Source: Prasinococcaceae sp. CCMP 1430 (taxonomy: Eukaryota > Prasinodermophyta > Palmophyllophyceae > Prasinococcales > Prasinococcaceae). From it: 18,749 nt of DNA. Position numbers and translations under genes: made by a program. The notes under the pieces are model-generated. The model did not search any database. It was given only the letters and a program-made list of their open reading frames with translations, and was not told where the DNA came from. The stretch lies in contig RQSC01000021.1 of NCBI GenBank assembly GCA_013416795.1, forward strand, positions 132,413 to 151,161. Direction: 5' to 3'. Every line of letters starts with the position of its first letter. Position 1 is the first letter of the stretch. Positions 10,273 through 17,631 of the stretch are shown here, one piece after another.

Positions 10273-10818
10273 ATGCCGTGGATGGAGAGCGTGGTGAAGA
10301 TCTTCTGCATGCACGTCGAGCCAAACTTCTCGCTGCCGTGGCAGCGAAAACGGCAGTATCAGAGCACGGGCAGCGGCTTCGCCATCGCCGGCGGGCGAAT
10401 CCTGACCAATGCGCACTGTGTGGATCACCACACGCAGGTCAAGGTGCGCCGCCGCGGCGACGACGCAAAGTACATCGCACGTGTGCTCGCGGTGGGCGTG
10501 GAGTGCGACCTCGCGCTGCTCGCTGTCGACGACGAGGAGTTCCACAAGGGCCTCGAACCGCTCCCATTCGGCACGCTGCCGCGCCTGCACAGCGCCGTGA
10601 CGGTGGTCGGGTACCCCCTCGGCGGCGACACCATTAGCGTCACCAGCGGCGTCGTGTCACGCGTGGAAGTGACGGCGTATGCGCACGGCGCCTCCGAGCT
10701 GCTGGGGGTGCAGATTGACGCCGCGATCAACAGCGGCAACAGTGGTGGACCGGCATTCAATGGGCGCGGCGAGTGCGTAGGCGTGGCCTTCCAGTCGCTC
10801 AAGAGCGATGATGCCGAG
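10273..10818 (+). CDS. DEG/HtrA-type trypsin-like serine protease, first exon (truncated)
   Basis: This encodes an ATP-independent serine protease of the DegP/HtrA family, closest by eye to the plant DEG2/DEG9 group ([49 protein letters not shown]). All three catalytic residues are present: His48 in LTNAHCV, Asp79 in [10 protein letters not shown] and Ser157 in [10 protein letters not shown] (numbering from the ATG at 10273). Coding ends after KSDDAE at a good donor, GAG|GTGAGC (GT at 10819-10820), at a position where plant proteins continue into a conserved Ile-Gly-Tyr strand. The following intron begins but no PDZ or C-terminal region is found before the ambiguous base at 10964, after which a different gene appears. 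The frame is open upstream to an ATG at 10132 (47 extra residues, acidic [13 protein letters not shown]), so an earlier start is possible. Targeting cannot be judged. Confidence 0.88.
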
Positions 10819-11070
10819 GTGAGCCTTGGGCTGCATGAGCGTGTGTGTGTGCGTGTGTCTGTTGTGTGGGGTCGCGCGGGCATGCGACCTTGTTCACCCT
10901 CATCCGAACGTTTGCTGACGGGTCGGTGGCCTCGCCATATCTCTCGGCTGCGGGCTGCTTTAGNGTGCTGGCCGGCGATCGGTTCGGTCGCGTCGGGTCC
11001 GGCCCGCGCCTGGTGGGGCTGTTCGCCGCCGCGGCGCCCACCCGCGCGCGCGCACGCCCGCGAGGCACAG
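10819..11070 (+). other. Partial DEG intron, ambiguous base at 10964, then GC-rich non-coding DNA
   Basis: A donor at 10819 opens an intron with a GT-rich stretch (about 10840-10870). The single n at 10964 follows 'ctttag'. The bases from 10965 to 11070 are GC-rich and end in a plausible acceptor (CACAG at 11066-11070) for the bL33 exon. No ATG in frame with bL33 is found between the n and that exon, so the bL33 start must lie in an exon upstream of, or lost at, the join. Confidence 0.5.
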
Positions 11071-11229
11071 ATCGGCGCACAGCTGGTGCGGTTGCTCTCG
11101 CAAGCAGGCACTGGTTTCTTCTACGTGAAGAAGCGGAACCCGAAGAAGAACCCTGTGAAGCTCGAGATGATGAAGTACGACCCGGTGGTGCGCCGTCACG
11201 TGCTGTTCCGCGAGGCCAAGATGAAGTGA
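11071..11229 (+). CDS. MRPL33: Ribosomal protein bL33, mitochondrial type, last exon
   Basis: The exon encodes the conserved body of bL33, a small protein of the large ribosomal subunit: [20 protein letters not shown], then [20 protein letters not shown] and the terminal AKMK before TGA at 11227-11229. It lacks the two zinc-binding Cys pairs of the C+ form and resembles proteobacterial and mitochondrial bL33, so a nuclear-encoded mitochondrial ribosomal protein is the best reading. Acceptors at 11070 (CACAG, phase 0) or 11082 (CACAG, phase 0) are both possible, giving about 52 or 48 residues here. The first residues and the start codon are not visible after the ambiguous base at 10964. The frame happens to be continuous with the DEG exon upstream, but the two are separate genes. 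Confidence 0.88.
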   Translation: MGAQLVRLLSQAGTGFFYVKKRNPKKNPVKLEMMKYDPVVRRHVLFREAKMK

Positions 11230-11382
11230 GCGCCTGAGTGCGGAGGACGGGCCGACAGAGGCCGTGCGAGGTACGGGGGCTTTCAGTAGAGACGGGGTTG
11301 TGATCGCTCGGCTAGCGAGCGGTTCGCTGCCCTCGACGCGCGCGTGCGCGCGCATACCACAGCGCCCGCGGCGCCGGACGCC

Positions 11383-13656
11383 ATGGCCGCCGTGGACTGG
11401 AGTGCGACAGAGGAGTCCGAGGGCGTGCGCTTCAGCTGGAATGTTGTGCCGTCGTCGCGCATCGACGCGACGCGGCTGGTGATCCCGTTTGGCTGCATGT
11501 TCACGCCGCTCAAGCGACTCGAGGGCATGCCGGTGCTGCCCTACGAGCCGGTGGCGTGCAAGCAGTGCCAGGGCATCCTCAACCCCTACTGCAACGTGGA
11601 CTTCATGGGCAAGATCTGGGTGTGCAACTTCTGCCACTGCCGCAACCACTTCCCGGCGCACTACCGCGACATCTCCGAGAACAACCTGCCGGCGGAGCTC
11701 TTCCCCAACTACAACACGGTCGAGTACACGCTGCCCGTGCCCGTGCAAGACCCGGTGGTGCTGTTTGTGCTCGACACGTGCGTGAGCGAGGAGGACTTGC
11801 AGGGGGCGCGCGACGCCTTGCAGCAGGTCCTGTCCACGATGCCGGAGAACACGCTGGTGGGCCTCATCACGTACGGCTCGATGACGCACGTGCACGAGCT
11901 GGGCTTCCCCGACTTCCCGAAGCAGTACGTGTTCCGCGGCGACGCCGAGTTCACCAAAGAGCAGGTGGCGGAGCTGCTGGGCGCACGGACGCAGAACGTG
12001 CAGCAGGCGGGGGCGCACGGGCAATCGCCCAACAGGGCGCGCTTCCTGCTGCCCATCTCTGAGTGCGAGTTCGCGATGTCGTCGGCGCTCGACGAGGTGC
12101 CCACAAACGGCTTTGAGAGGCCTACCGGCAGCCGCGAGGGGCGCGCCACGGGCGGGGCGCTGTCGGTGGCGGCTGGTCTGCTGGCCTCGACCGTGCCTGG
12201 CGCGCCCGCGCGCATCATCAACCTCGTGGGCGGGCCCACAACGGTGGGGCCTGGCACCATCGTGGGCATGGACCTCGCCGAGGCGCTGCGCTCGCACCAG
12301 GACTTCGAGAAGGGAAACGCGCGCCACTTCAAGAAGGCGCTCAAGTTCTATCAGTCGCTCGGGCAGCAGCTGGTCGGCACGGGCGTGGCGCTCGACGTGA
12401 TGGCGTGCGCGCTCGACCAGGTGGGCCTGGCTGAGATGCGCCCCGCCATTGAGGCCACCGGCGGCACCATGGTGCTCGCCGAGTCCTTTCACGCGCCCAT
12501 CTTCAAGCAGTCGCTCACGCGGCTGCTGGCGACGACCCCGGAGGGGCACCTGGCGAGCGCTTTCAACGCCACGGTCGAGGTCAAGCTGGTGAAAGAGATC
12601 AAGGCGTGCGGAGCGATCGGCCCCGTGTCGGCGCTCAATAAGGGGGGCTCGATGGTGGCGGAGAACGAGATAGGCATGGGTGGTACCACCGCGTGGCGTG
12701 CCTGCGCCCTGCGCGAGGACACGTCGTTGGCATTTTTCCTCGAGGTGACGGCGCCTGCCAACACGCAGTCGGCGGCGGGCCAGACGTTCTTCGTGCAGTT
12801 CATCACGCACTACGTTCACGCATGCGGCCAGACTCGCATGCGCGTCGCTACCGTCGCGCGGCGCTGGGCCGAACGCGGCGACAAGGCCAGCGGCCCGGGC
12901 ACCGATGTGGCCGCAGGCTTTGACCAGGAGGCCGCCACGGCGCTCATGGCGCGATACGCCGCCTGGCGCTGCGAGAGCGAGGAGATGTTCGATGTGCTGC
13001 GGTGGATCGACCGCATGCTCATCCGCGTGTGCGCCAAGTTCGGACACTACACCAAGGACGACCCCGCGAGCTTTCGGCTGGATCCGAGCTTCGCGATCTA
13101 CCCGCAGTTCATGTTCCACCTGCGCCGCTCGCAGTTTCTGCAGGTCTTCAACAACTCGCCCGACGAGACGGCGTTCTTCCGGCTAATGCTCAACCGCGAG
13201 GGCGTGCTGAACTCGTTGCTCATGATCCAGCCCACGCTGCTCGCGTACTCCTTCGACGGGCCGCCGACGCCGGTGGTGCTGGACGTGTCGTCGGTGTCCC
13301 CCGACAACATCCTACTGCTGGACACATACTTCCACGTGGTGGTTCACTACGGCAGGACCATCGCGCAGTGGCGCGACGCGGGCTACGCCGACCAGCCCGA
13401 GCACGTGAACTTTTCCAACCTGCTGCGCGCCCCGCGCGAGGACGCCGAGGCCCTGCTCGGCGACCGTTTCCCACTGCCCAAGCTCGTCGAGTGCGACCAG
13501 TACGGCTCGCAGGCGCGTTTCCTGCTGGCCAAACTCAATCCGTCGGCCACGCACCACGCCCCAGTGGGCGCGGGCGACGTCATCTTCACGGACGACGTCT
13601 CGCTGGAGACGTTCATGGTGCACCTGCAGAAGGTCGCCGTGCAGAGCGGCGGCTGA
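11383..13656 (+). CDS. SEC23: SEC23, COPII coat GTPase-activating subunit
   Basis: SEC23 pairs with SEC24 in the inner COPII coat at ER exit sites and stimulates GTP hydrolysis by SAR1. The single exon encodes 757 aa (human SEC23A has 765). Visible parts in order: the N-terminal [13 protein letters not shown], the zinc finger with Cys59, Cys62, Cys81 and Cys84 (CKQC...CNFC), the trunk vWA-like domain ([34 protein letters not shown]), the beta-sandwich and helical regions ([40 protein letters not shown]) and the gelsolin-like domain. [13 protein letters not shown] near the C-terminus (Arg at about 712) carries the conserved arginine finger region. The start at 11383 ([14 protein letters not shown]) is chosen over an in-frame ATG 13 codons earlier because homology begins right after it. 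It lies 153 bp downstream of the bL33 stop on the same strand. Confidence 0.97.
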   Translation: MAAVDWSATEESEGVRFSWNVVPSSRIDATRLVIPFGCMFTPLKRLEGMPVLPYEPVACKQCQGILNPYCNVDFMGKIWVCNFCHCRNHFPAHYRDISENNLPAELFPNYNTVEYTLPVPVQDPVVLFVLDTCVSEEDLQGARDALQQVLSTMPENTLVGLITYGSMTHVHELGFPDFPKQYVFRGDAEFTKEQVAELLGARTQNVQQAGAHGQSPNRARFLLPISECEFAMSSALDEVPTNGFERPTGSREGRATGGALSVAAGLLASTVPGAPARIINLVGGPTTVGPGTIVGMDLAEALRSHQDFEKGNARHFKKALKFYQSLGQQLVGTGVALDVMACALDQVGLAEMRPAIEATGGTMVLAESFHAPIFKQSLTRLLATTPEGHLASAFNATVEVKLVKEIKACGAIGPVSALNKGGSMVAENEIGMGGTTAWRACALREDTSLAFFLEVTAPANTQSAAGQTFFVQFITHYVHACGQTRMRVATVARRWAERGDKASGPGTDVAAGFDQEAATALMARYAAWRCESEEMFDVLRWIDRMLIRVCAKFGHYTKDDPASFRLDPSFAIYPQFMFHLRRSQFLQVFNNSPDETAFFRLMLNREGVLNSLLMIQPTLLAYSFDGPPTPVVLDVSSVSPDNILLLDTYFHVVVHYGRTIAQWRDAGYADQPEHVNFSNLLRAPREDAEALLGDRFPLPKLVECDQYGSQARFLLAKLNPSATHHAPVGAGDVIFTDDVSLETFMVHLQKVAVQSGG

Positions 13657-14058
13657 GCTGGCGCCTGTCCCTGCGGGCCGAGCTGCGCGGCGCGCCCCCC
13701 CCTCCCCCGTGTGTAATGATTCGTTCCCTACATCCAAGCCCCTCAGGTGGACCGAGGCTCCGGTGGGTGGGGGCGGACAGGCAGCCGGCGCACGCGCGCG
13801 GGCGGCGAGGGTGGCCTACCTGGCGCCGAGGCAGCGCCTGCGCAACGCCGCGCGACGCGCCTCGAGGCGCGGAGCGATTCGCGGCGCGAGCGATCGGTGT
13901 CTTTGGTCGTTTTTCAGTTCTTTTCGAATGCGGACCGAGCCCAAGGCTGCGATCGGCGCCGGGGCCACCATGGTGACGGGCCGACGGCGACGCACGCCCA
14001 GCCTTGCGCCGCCGCCGCTCGCCGCGCCAGAGCGCCCGTACCAGCCGGGCCGCCCGCG
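13657..14058 (+). promoter_or_regulatory. SEC23 3' region and leader of the Caprin-like gene
   Basis: About 400 bp without a convincing gene. TGTAA at 13712-13716 lies about 55 nt after the SEC23 stop and is the likely poly(A) signal. A pyrimidine-rich TTTTTCAG at 13911-13918 resembles an intron acceptor, so a 5'UTR intron of the next gene is possible. An ATG at 13970 sits in a GCCACCATGG context but is out of frame with the Caprin-like frame. Confidence 0.4.
13712..13716 (+). terminator. TGTAA poly(A) signal of SEC23
   Basis: TGTAA within GTGTGTAATGA, in the small AT-containing patch that follows a C-rich run downstream of the SEC23 stop. Position and motif fit the chlorophyte-type signal, as for PRP8. 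Confidence 0.45.
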
Positions 14059-15597
14059 ATGGCGGGGAACGGCGACGCACGCCCTCCGCCAGCCGCGGCG
14101 GCGCCTGCAGCGGATGCGCTGTCGCCGATGGCGCTGTTGTTGCACCGCAAGCACAAGGTGCTGCGCAAACGCGCGCACAAGCTCGAGTCCATCGCGCAGC
14201 TCCTCGAGGAGCGCGGCGAGGCGGGGCTCGAGCCCGAGCAGCTCAAGTCCCTCGGCGACAAACCGGTCGTGGAGGGAAAGCTCGCGCTGGTGGTGGAGCT
14301 TCAGGAGCAGCTGGCCGCCTTAGAGGGCGAGGGTGCGACGAATGACGCGGAGGCCGCGCGGGCCGCCGAGGCGCAAGCCGCGATCCATGCCGAAGAGATA
14401 GAGCGCGCGCGCGCCGAGGGCGAGGCGCAGGCGGCCGCTGCTGCCGAGCGCCGCGCGCGCGCCGAGGCGAGCGCCGCGACCGATGCAACCCGGGAGGCAG
14501 CGGAGGCAGCGCGCGCTGGCATCGAGAAGCTCGTGCGGATGCTCTACTGGGGAACGCTCTTCGATACGTCTGCGGGCGATCCCACGGTCGTGTGGGCGCG
14601 CTCAGTCGAGAGGAAGGCGTGCATCTCCTACGCCGCCGAGCATGCCGACCGCACAGGCGGCCGTGCGCCCGTCAGCGAAGCAGATCTTGACGAGCTGGCG
14701 CGCGTCGGGCGGCTGCTCACCTCGCGCCCGGACGGCCTCGCGGTGTCGCACGCTGACGCGATGCGCCGCTGCACAGAGCTCGCCGAGGCGCTCGTTGCCA
14801 GCCGTAGCGGTGGCGGCGCGCAGCGCAAAGGCGGGGCCAAGGGCCGGCGTGTCGACGGAGCTGACGGGGCGCCGGTCGATTTGATCGCTCTTGAGAGGCG
14901 CGTGAGCCGCGTCATGGGCATGGCGTACTCACAGGTGGAGCCAGTCATGCAAACCGGCGACGAAGCGGGCGGGAGTCATCCCACGCAGGGCGCGGGGCAG
15001 GGCTCGCAGGCCGCGCAGCGGGCGCATCACGCTCACGCGCAAGAGGAGCCCCAGCAGCAGGAGGAGGATCAGCAGCAGCGGCAGGCGGAGCAAGCCGAGC
15101 AGCCGCAGCACTCCCAGCAGGCACCCCCGCACCCTCAGGCGCCGCAGGCGCAGTCACCGCAGCCACAACAGCAGCAGGGCATCCTTCAGCGCTGGCTGCA
15201 GGAGGCGCGAGGGGCGCAGCAGGCGCAAAGCACGCAACACGCCCAACACGCGCAGCACGCTCAGCAGATGTTGTCGCAGCAGCACGCGTTCGTGCCTGCT
15301 GCGCAGCAGGTGCAGCCCCCGCGTGGGCATGTGCGAGCCCCGCAGCAGCCAGGGCAGCCCCCGATGCGGCATGCGCAGAACCCGCACGAGGCGTCGTCCG
15401 CGGCGGCATCGGCCGGGCCCGCGGAGGGTTTCAACTTCCTGCAGGACAGTGTCATCGGAGTGGAAGCCGTGGCGGCGACACCTCCCTCGCAGCGGCCGCA
15501 GCGACAGGCGGGAGGTCGCGCCAATGGGCGCGATGGCGGTCGAAGCAAAGGGCGCGGCCGCGGCCGGCGCGGGGTGCAGGGCGGTGCTCACGCGTAG
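14059..15597 (+). CDS. Caprin-like RNA-granule protein with putative G3BP-binding motif
   Basis: A predicted 512-aa protein with the layout of animal Caprins, which bind RNA and G3BP and scaffold stress granules. Residues 30-90 form a helical segment (KVLRKRAHKLESIAQLLEER, then LEPEQLKSL) similar to the Caprin HR1 start (LRKLEKKKGKLDDY..., LNQDQLDAV). An Ala/Glu/Arg coiled coil follows (95-155). Residues about 158-295 (PVSEADLDELARVGRLL, then LIALERRVSRVMGMAYSQ) can be aligned with the Caprin dimerisation domain (LSEEELSLLDEFYKLV, then ALKEIVERVF). A Gln/His/Ala-rich disordered region (305-440) holds CAG-type repeats. FNFLQDSVI at 458-466 matches the Caprin-1 G3BP-binding motif YNFIQDSML. The C-terminus is Arg/Gly-rich (GGRSKGRGRGRRG). 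The start ATG at 14059 is the first that precedes the conserved region; 14128 is an alternative. Family assignment is by eye. Confidence 0.68.
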   Translation: MAGNGDARPPPAAAAPAADALSPMALLLHRKHKVLRKRAHKLESIAQLLEERGEAGLEPEQLKSLGDKPVVEGKLALVVELQEQLAALEGEGATNDAEAARAAEAQAAIHAEEIERARAEGEAQAAAAAERRARAEASAATDATREAAEAARAGIEKLVRMLYWGTLFDTSAGDPTVVWARSVERKACISYAAEHADRTGGRAPVSEADLDELARVGRLLTSRPDGLAVSHADAMRRCTELAEALVASRSGGGAQRKGGAKGRRVDGADGAPVDLIALERRVSRVMGMAYSQVEPVMQTGDEAGGSHPTQGAGQGSQAAQRAHHAHAQEEPQQQEEDQQQRQAEQAEQPQHSQQAPPHPQAPQAQSPQPQQQQGILQRWLQEARGAQQAQSTQHAQHAQHAQQMLSQQHAFVPAAQQVQPPRGHVRAPQQPGQPPMRHAQNPHEASSAAASAGPAEGFNFLQDSVIGVEAVAATPPSQRPQRQAGGRANGRDGGRSKGRGRGRRGVQGGAHA

Positions 15598-15704
15598 CGC
15601 CATGACGCGCAGCGCCAGCGCCTCCTCCCGTCGCACTGATACATTCATGGAAGTGTTAATACACCACAGGCTCTCGCCCGCTCTGCGTGTCCCCGTGCGC
15701 ACAG
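15598..15704. other. Short convergent spacer between Caprin-like and ankyrin genes
   Basis: Only 107 bp separate the two facing stop codons. The centre is AT-richer (GTGTTAATACACC). Neither strand has an exact TGTAA; TGTTAA on the plus strand and TGTATT on the minus strand are the nearest variants. Confidence 0.4.
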
Positions 15705-16880
15705 TCACGTCTTCTTCCCCTGCTTCGTCCTGTTGGCCTTTTCTGCCTCGACGCGCAGCCTTTCCTCCTCTTCGAGCCTCAAGCGCTCCTCCTCCGCAGC
15801 GCGCGCCTCGGCCTCCTCCGCCTCGCGGCGCGCAGCGAGCTCGGCGAGCACACGCTCCTCCTCGGCGATCGCTTCAGCTCGCTCTTGCTCGATGTCCGCC
15901 TCCACGATCGCGCGCTGTCTCGCAAGTGTGGCGGCCTCCATTTCGCGGATGGCCGCGGCGGTGGCCTCCTCGTTAGCCCGCGCGCGCGCGATTTCTGTGA
16001 GAGGCGGCGGCGGCGTGTCAGCGGGCGGGCGGGCGGGCGGGCAGACGGGCAACGCGCAGGGCGAAACGCCCAGGGCGAAACGCCCAGAGCTCGCCGGTGC
16101 AAGCGCACATGAAGGCGCGCCCGCCCGAGCGCACGCCTATGGCCGTTTCATCCGCACGCCCACTCGCGCAGTTGCCTCACCCTCCGCCACCCCTCCGAAG
16201 CTGTCGAGGGCATCGATGGTGACCGCCCCGTCGAGCACGGCCTTGAGCAGAGCCTTGGTGTCGCTGCTCGACGCGATATCGAGCGGTCTGTTGCCGTAGA
16301 TGTTGATGGCGCAAGGGTCGGCGTTGTTTGCGAGAAGCGTGCGCGCACAATCGCCGTGCCCACCCGCGGCTGCCAAGTGCAGCGGTGTGTTGCCGAATTC
16401 CCCCTTCGCGCGGGAGTCGGCGCCGTGCGCGAGCAGCGCGCTGACGCAGCCGAGGGACCCTACGTACGCTGCCCAATGCAGCGCGGTGTCGCTGCGTCCG
16501 TTCGCGGCGCCTGCGTCGGCTCGAGCTGCGAGCAGACGCTCGACGGCCTCGGCGTGCGCGTTCTGCGCCGCGATGATCAGCAGTGTAGCGCCCTGTTCGT
16601 CGCGCGTCTCCACCGACGTGCCGCTCTCGATGCACGCCTCCACTGCAGGCACATCGCCTGCGGCTGCTGCGTCGACTGCAGCCTGCGCGGTCGTGCTGAG
16701 GGCCGCCGTGGGCGTTGGGCTTCCTGCAGCGCCCGCGGCAGCAGTAGCGGCGCTCTCGGTGGCGCCTCCGTCTGCTGCCTTACCCCCGGCGTGCACGCCG
16801 TCTGTCGCCATCGCTGGAGAGTCCACAGCCATCGCGCCCGGCGCGTTCGCCCAGCGCGCCCGTCCCTTCGCGCCTGCCAC
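15705..16880 (-). CDS. Ankyrin-repeat protein with C-terminal charged coiled coil (two exons)
   Basis: I read a spliced gene. Exon 1 is 16880-16181 and exon 2 is 15994-15705, joined across a 186-bp intron with donor G|GTGAGG and acceptor CTCTCACAG|AA. Both ends are phase 1 and recreate a Glu codon, giving 329 aa. Residues 1-60 are an Ala-rich disordered leader. Residues about 62-215 form five ankyrin-like repeats (GATLLIIAAQNAHAEAVERLL, DTALHWAAYVGSLGCVSALL, GNTPLHLAAAGGHGDCARTLL, GNRPLDIA). Residues from 234 on are a Glu/Ala/Arg-rich coiled coil (IREMEAATLARQRAIVEADI) ending in KANRTKQGKKT. Unspliced, exon 1 would stop at 16137 with a 247-aa protein. Ankyrin repeats mediate protein binding; nothing shows the partner. 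The ATG at 16880 is the first in frame; 16832 is an alternative. Confidence 0.75.
16023..16084 (+). repeat. GGGC run and 14-bp tandem repeat inside the ankyrin-gene intron
   Basis: About five GGGC units at 16023-16042 form a potential G-quadruplex on the plus strand (the template strand of the gene). They are followed by two exact copies of CAGGGCGAAACGCC at 16057-16070 and 16071-16084, plus a partial third. Confidence 0.7.
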
Positions 16881-17631
16881 TCTCTCTTGCTGCCCAGTCC
16901 TTCACCTTGCGCGTAGCGACGGGCGCGGGAGCGGTCGCGGTGGGGCCGGTGCGGGCGCTTTGTGGCGTCCCCTGCGCTGCGTCGTGACCACCGCACACGC
17001 AGCGACGCGCCTCCCCACCCCACCCCGCGCCCCGGTGCGCTCGGTCGGGCGTGCGCGCAGTTCCTGCCTTCCGCTTTGGGGAACAAACATGGGTACCAGG
17101 TAGCGTGGATCCTCGCTGTCGAAGTTTGATCGGTCGCCGCCGCCGTGCGCTGCGCGCGCAAGGCGCGCCCCGACATTTTGTGTATGCTAGAAGTAGGGTT
17201 TGTACATTGTACTTTCGAATTGAAATCGCATTTAGGCAATTTGAATTTCAGTTAGAAATGCACACATTCAAGGCGATTTCAGGTAGAAATGCACACTTTC
17301 GACGTGTTCTTTACGTGAGAAGTTGATAAACGTGTTAGGTTTCGGCGGCTGGGCTATCACGCCCATGTGCGCAGTACGGGACGGGGTGGTGGTAGGGGAG
17401 GGCGAGGGGGGAGGAGGGAAGGAGGCATGCGCGCGGGCGCGCGGTGGAAGGGCCATGGGCGACGGGGTGTGACCTGCTATGGGGGTTGGGTGGTGGGGGT
17501 GGTGCGGCACACTGCGCGGGTGAAACGCGCGCAGCGGCGTGTGCCGCGCGCCCCAGCCCGGGTGCATGCGCGCGTCGGGCAACGCGAGCGCCGCAGGACA
17601 GAGAGGCGCAGGGAGCGCAGGGGGCGGCGGC
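16881..17631. other. Gene-free stretch with upstream region of two divergent genes
   Basis: No reading frame here shows a recognisable domain or codon pattern. It should hold the promoters of the ankyrin gene (-) and the Pro-rich secreted protein (+). It runs from GC-rich (16881-17160) through an AT-rich island (about 17170-17340) to G-rich plus-strand sequence (17380-17520). I found no tRNA or recognisable snRNA signature by eye. Confidence 0.5.
17245..17300 (+). repeat. 31-bp direct repeat in an AT-rich island
   Basis: Two near-identical copies, 17245-17269 and 17276-17300, share ATTTCAG(T/G)TAGAAATGCACAC followed by (A/T)TTC, spaced 31 bp start to start. They lie in a roughly 170-bp island of far lower GC than the rest of the window. 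Confidence 0.8.

Noticed and set aside
9105-10637. Plus-strand frame of 510 codons opposite the PRP8 N-terminus and continuing into the protease
   Set aside because: The first part is antisense shadow and the last part is the protease in the wrong frame.
10273-11229. A fused protease-ribosomal protein L33
   Set aside because: Continuity is accidental. A splice donor ends the protease, an ambiguous base intervenes, and L33 matches a complete stand-alone family.
10960-13119. Long minus-strand frame opposite SEC23
   Set aside because: Shadow of SEC23; no domain and biased composition.
13747-14058. N-terminal extension of the Caprin-like frame from 13747
   Set aside because: Arg/Gly/Ala-rich with no helical or conserved pattern; it includes the probable leader and an acceptor-like site, so the later ATG is preferred.
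16023-16084. CRISPR-like or mobile-element repeat
   Set aside because: Only two adjacent short copies without spacers, inside a eukaryotic intron; a simple tandem repeat explains it.
15687-16299. Plus-strand Ser/Ala-rich frames opposite the ankyrin gene
   Set aside because: Serine runs are the complement of the Glu/Ala/Arg coiled-coil codons.
17170-17340. tRNA or U-snRNA gene in the AT-rich island
   Set aside because: No A/B-box arrangement, clover-leaf, Sm site or known snRNA core sequence could be seen.
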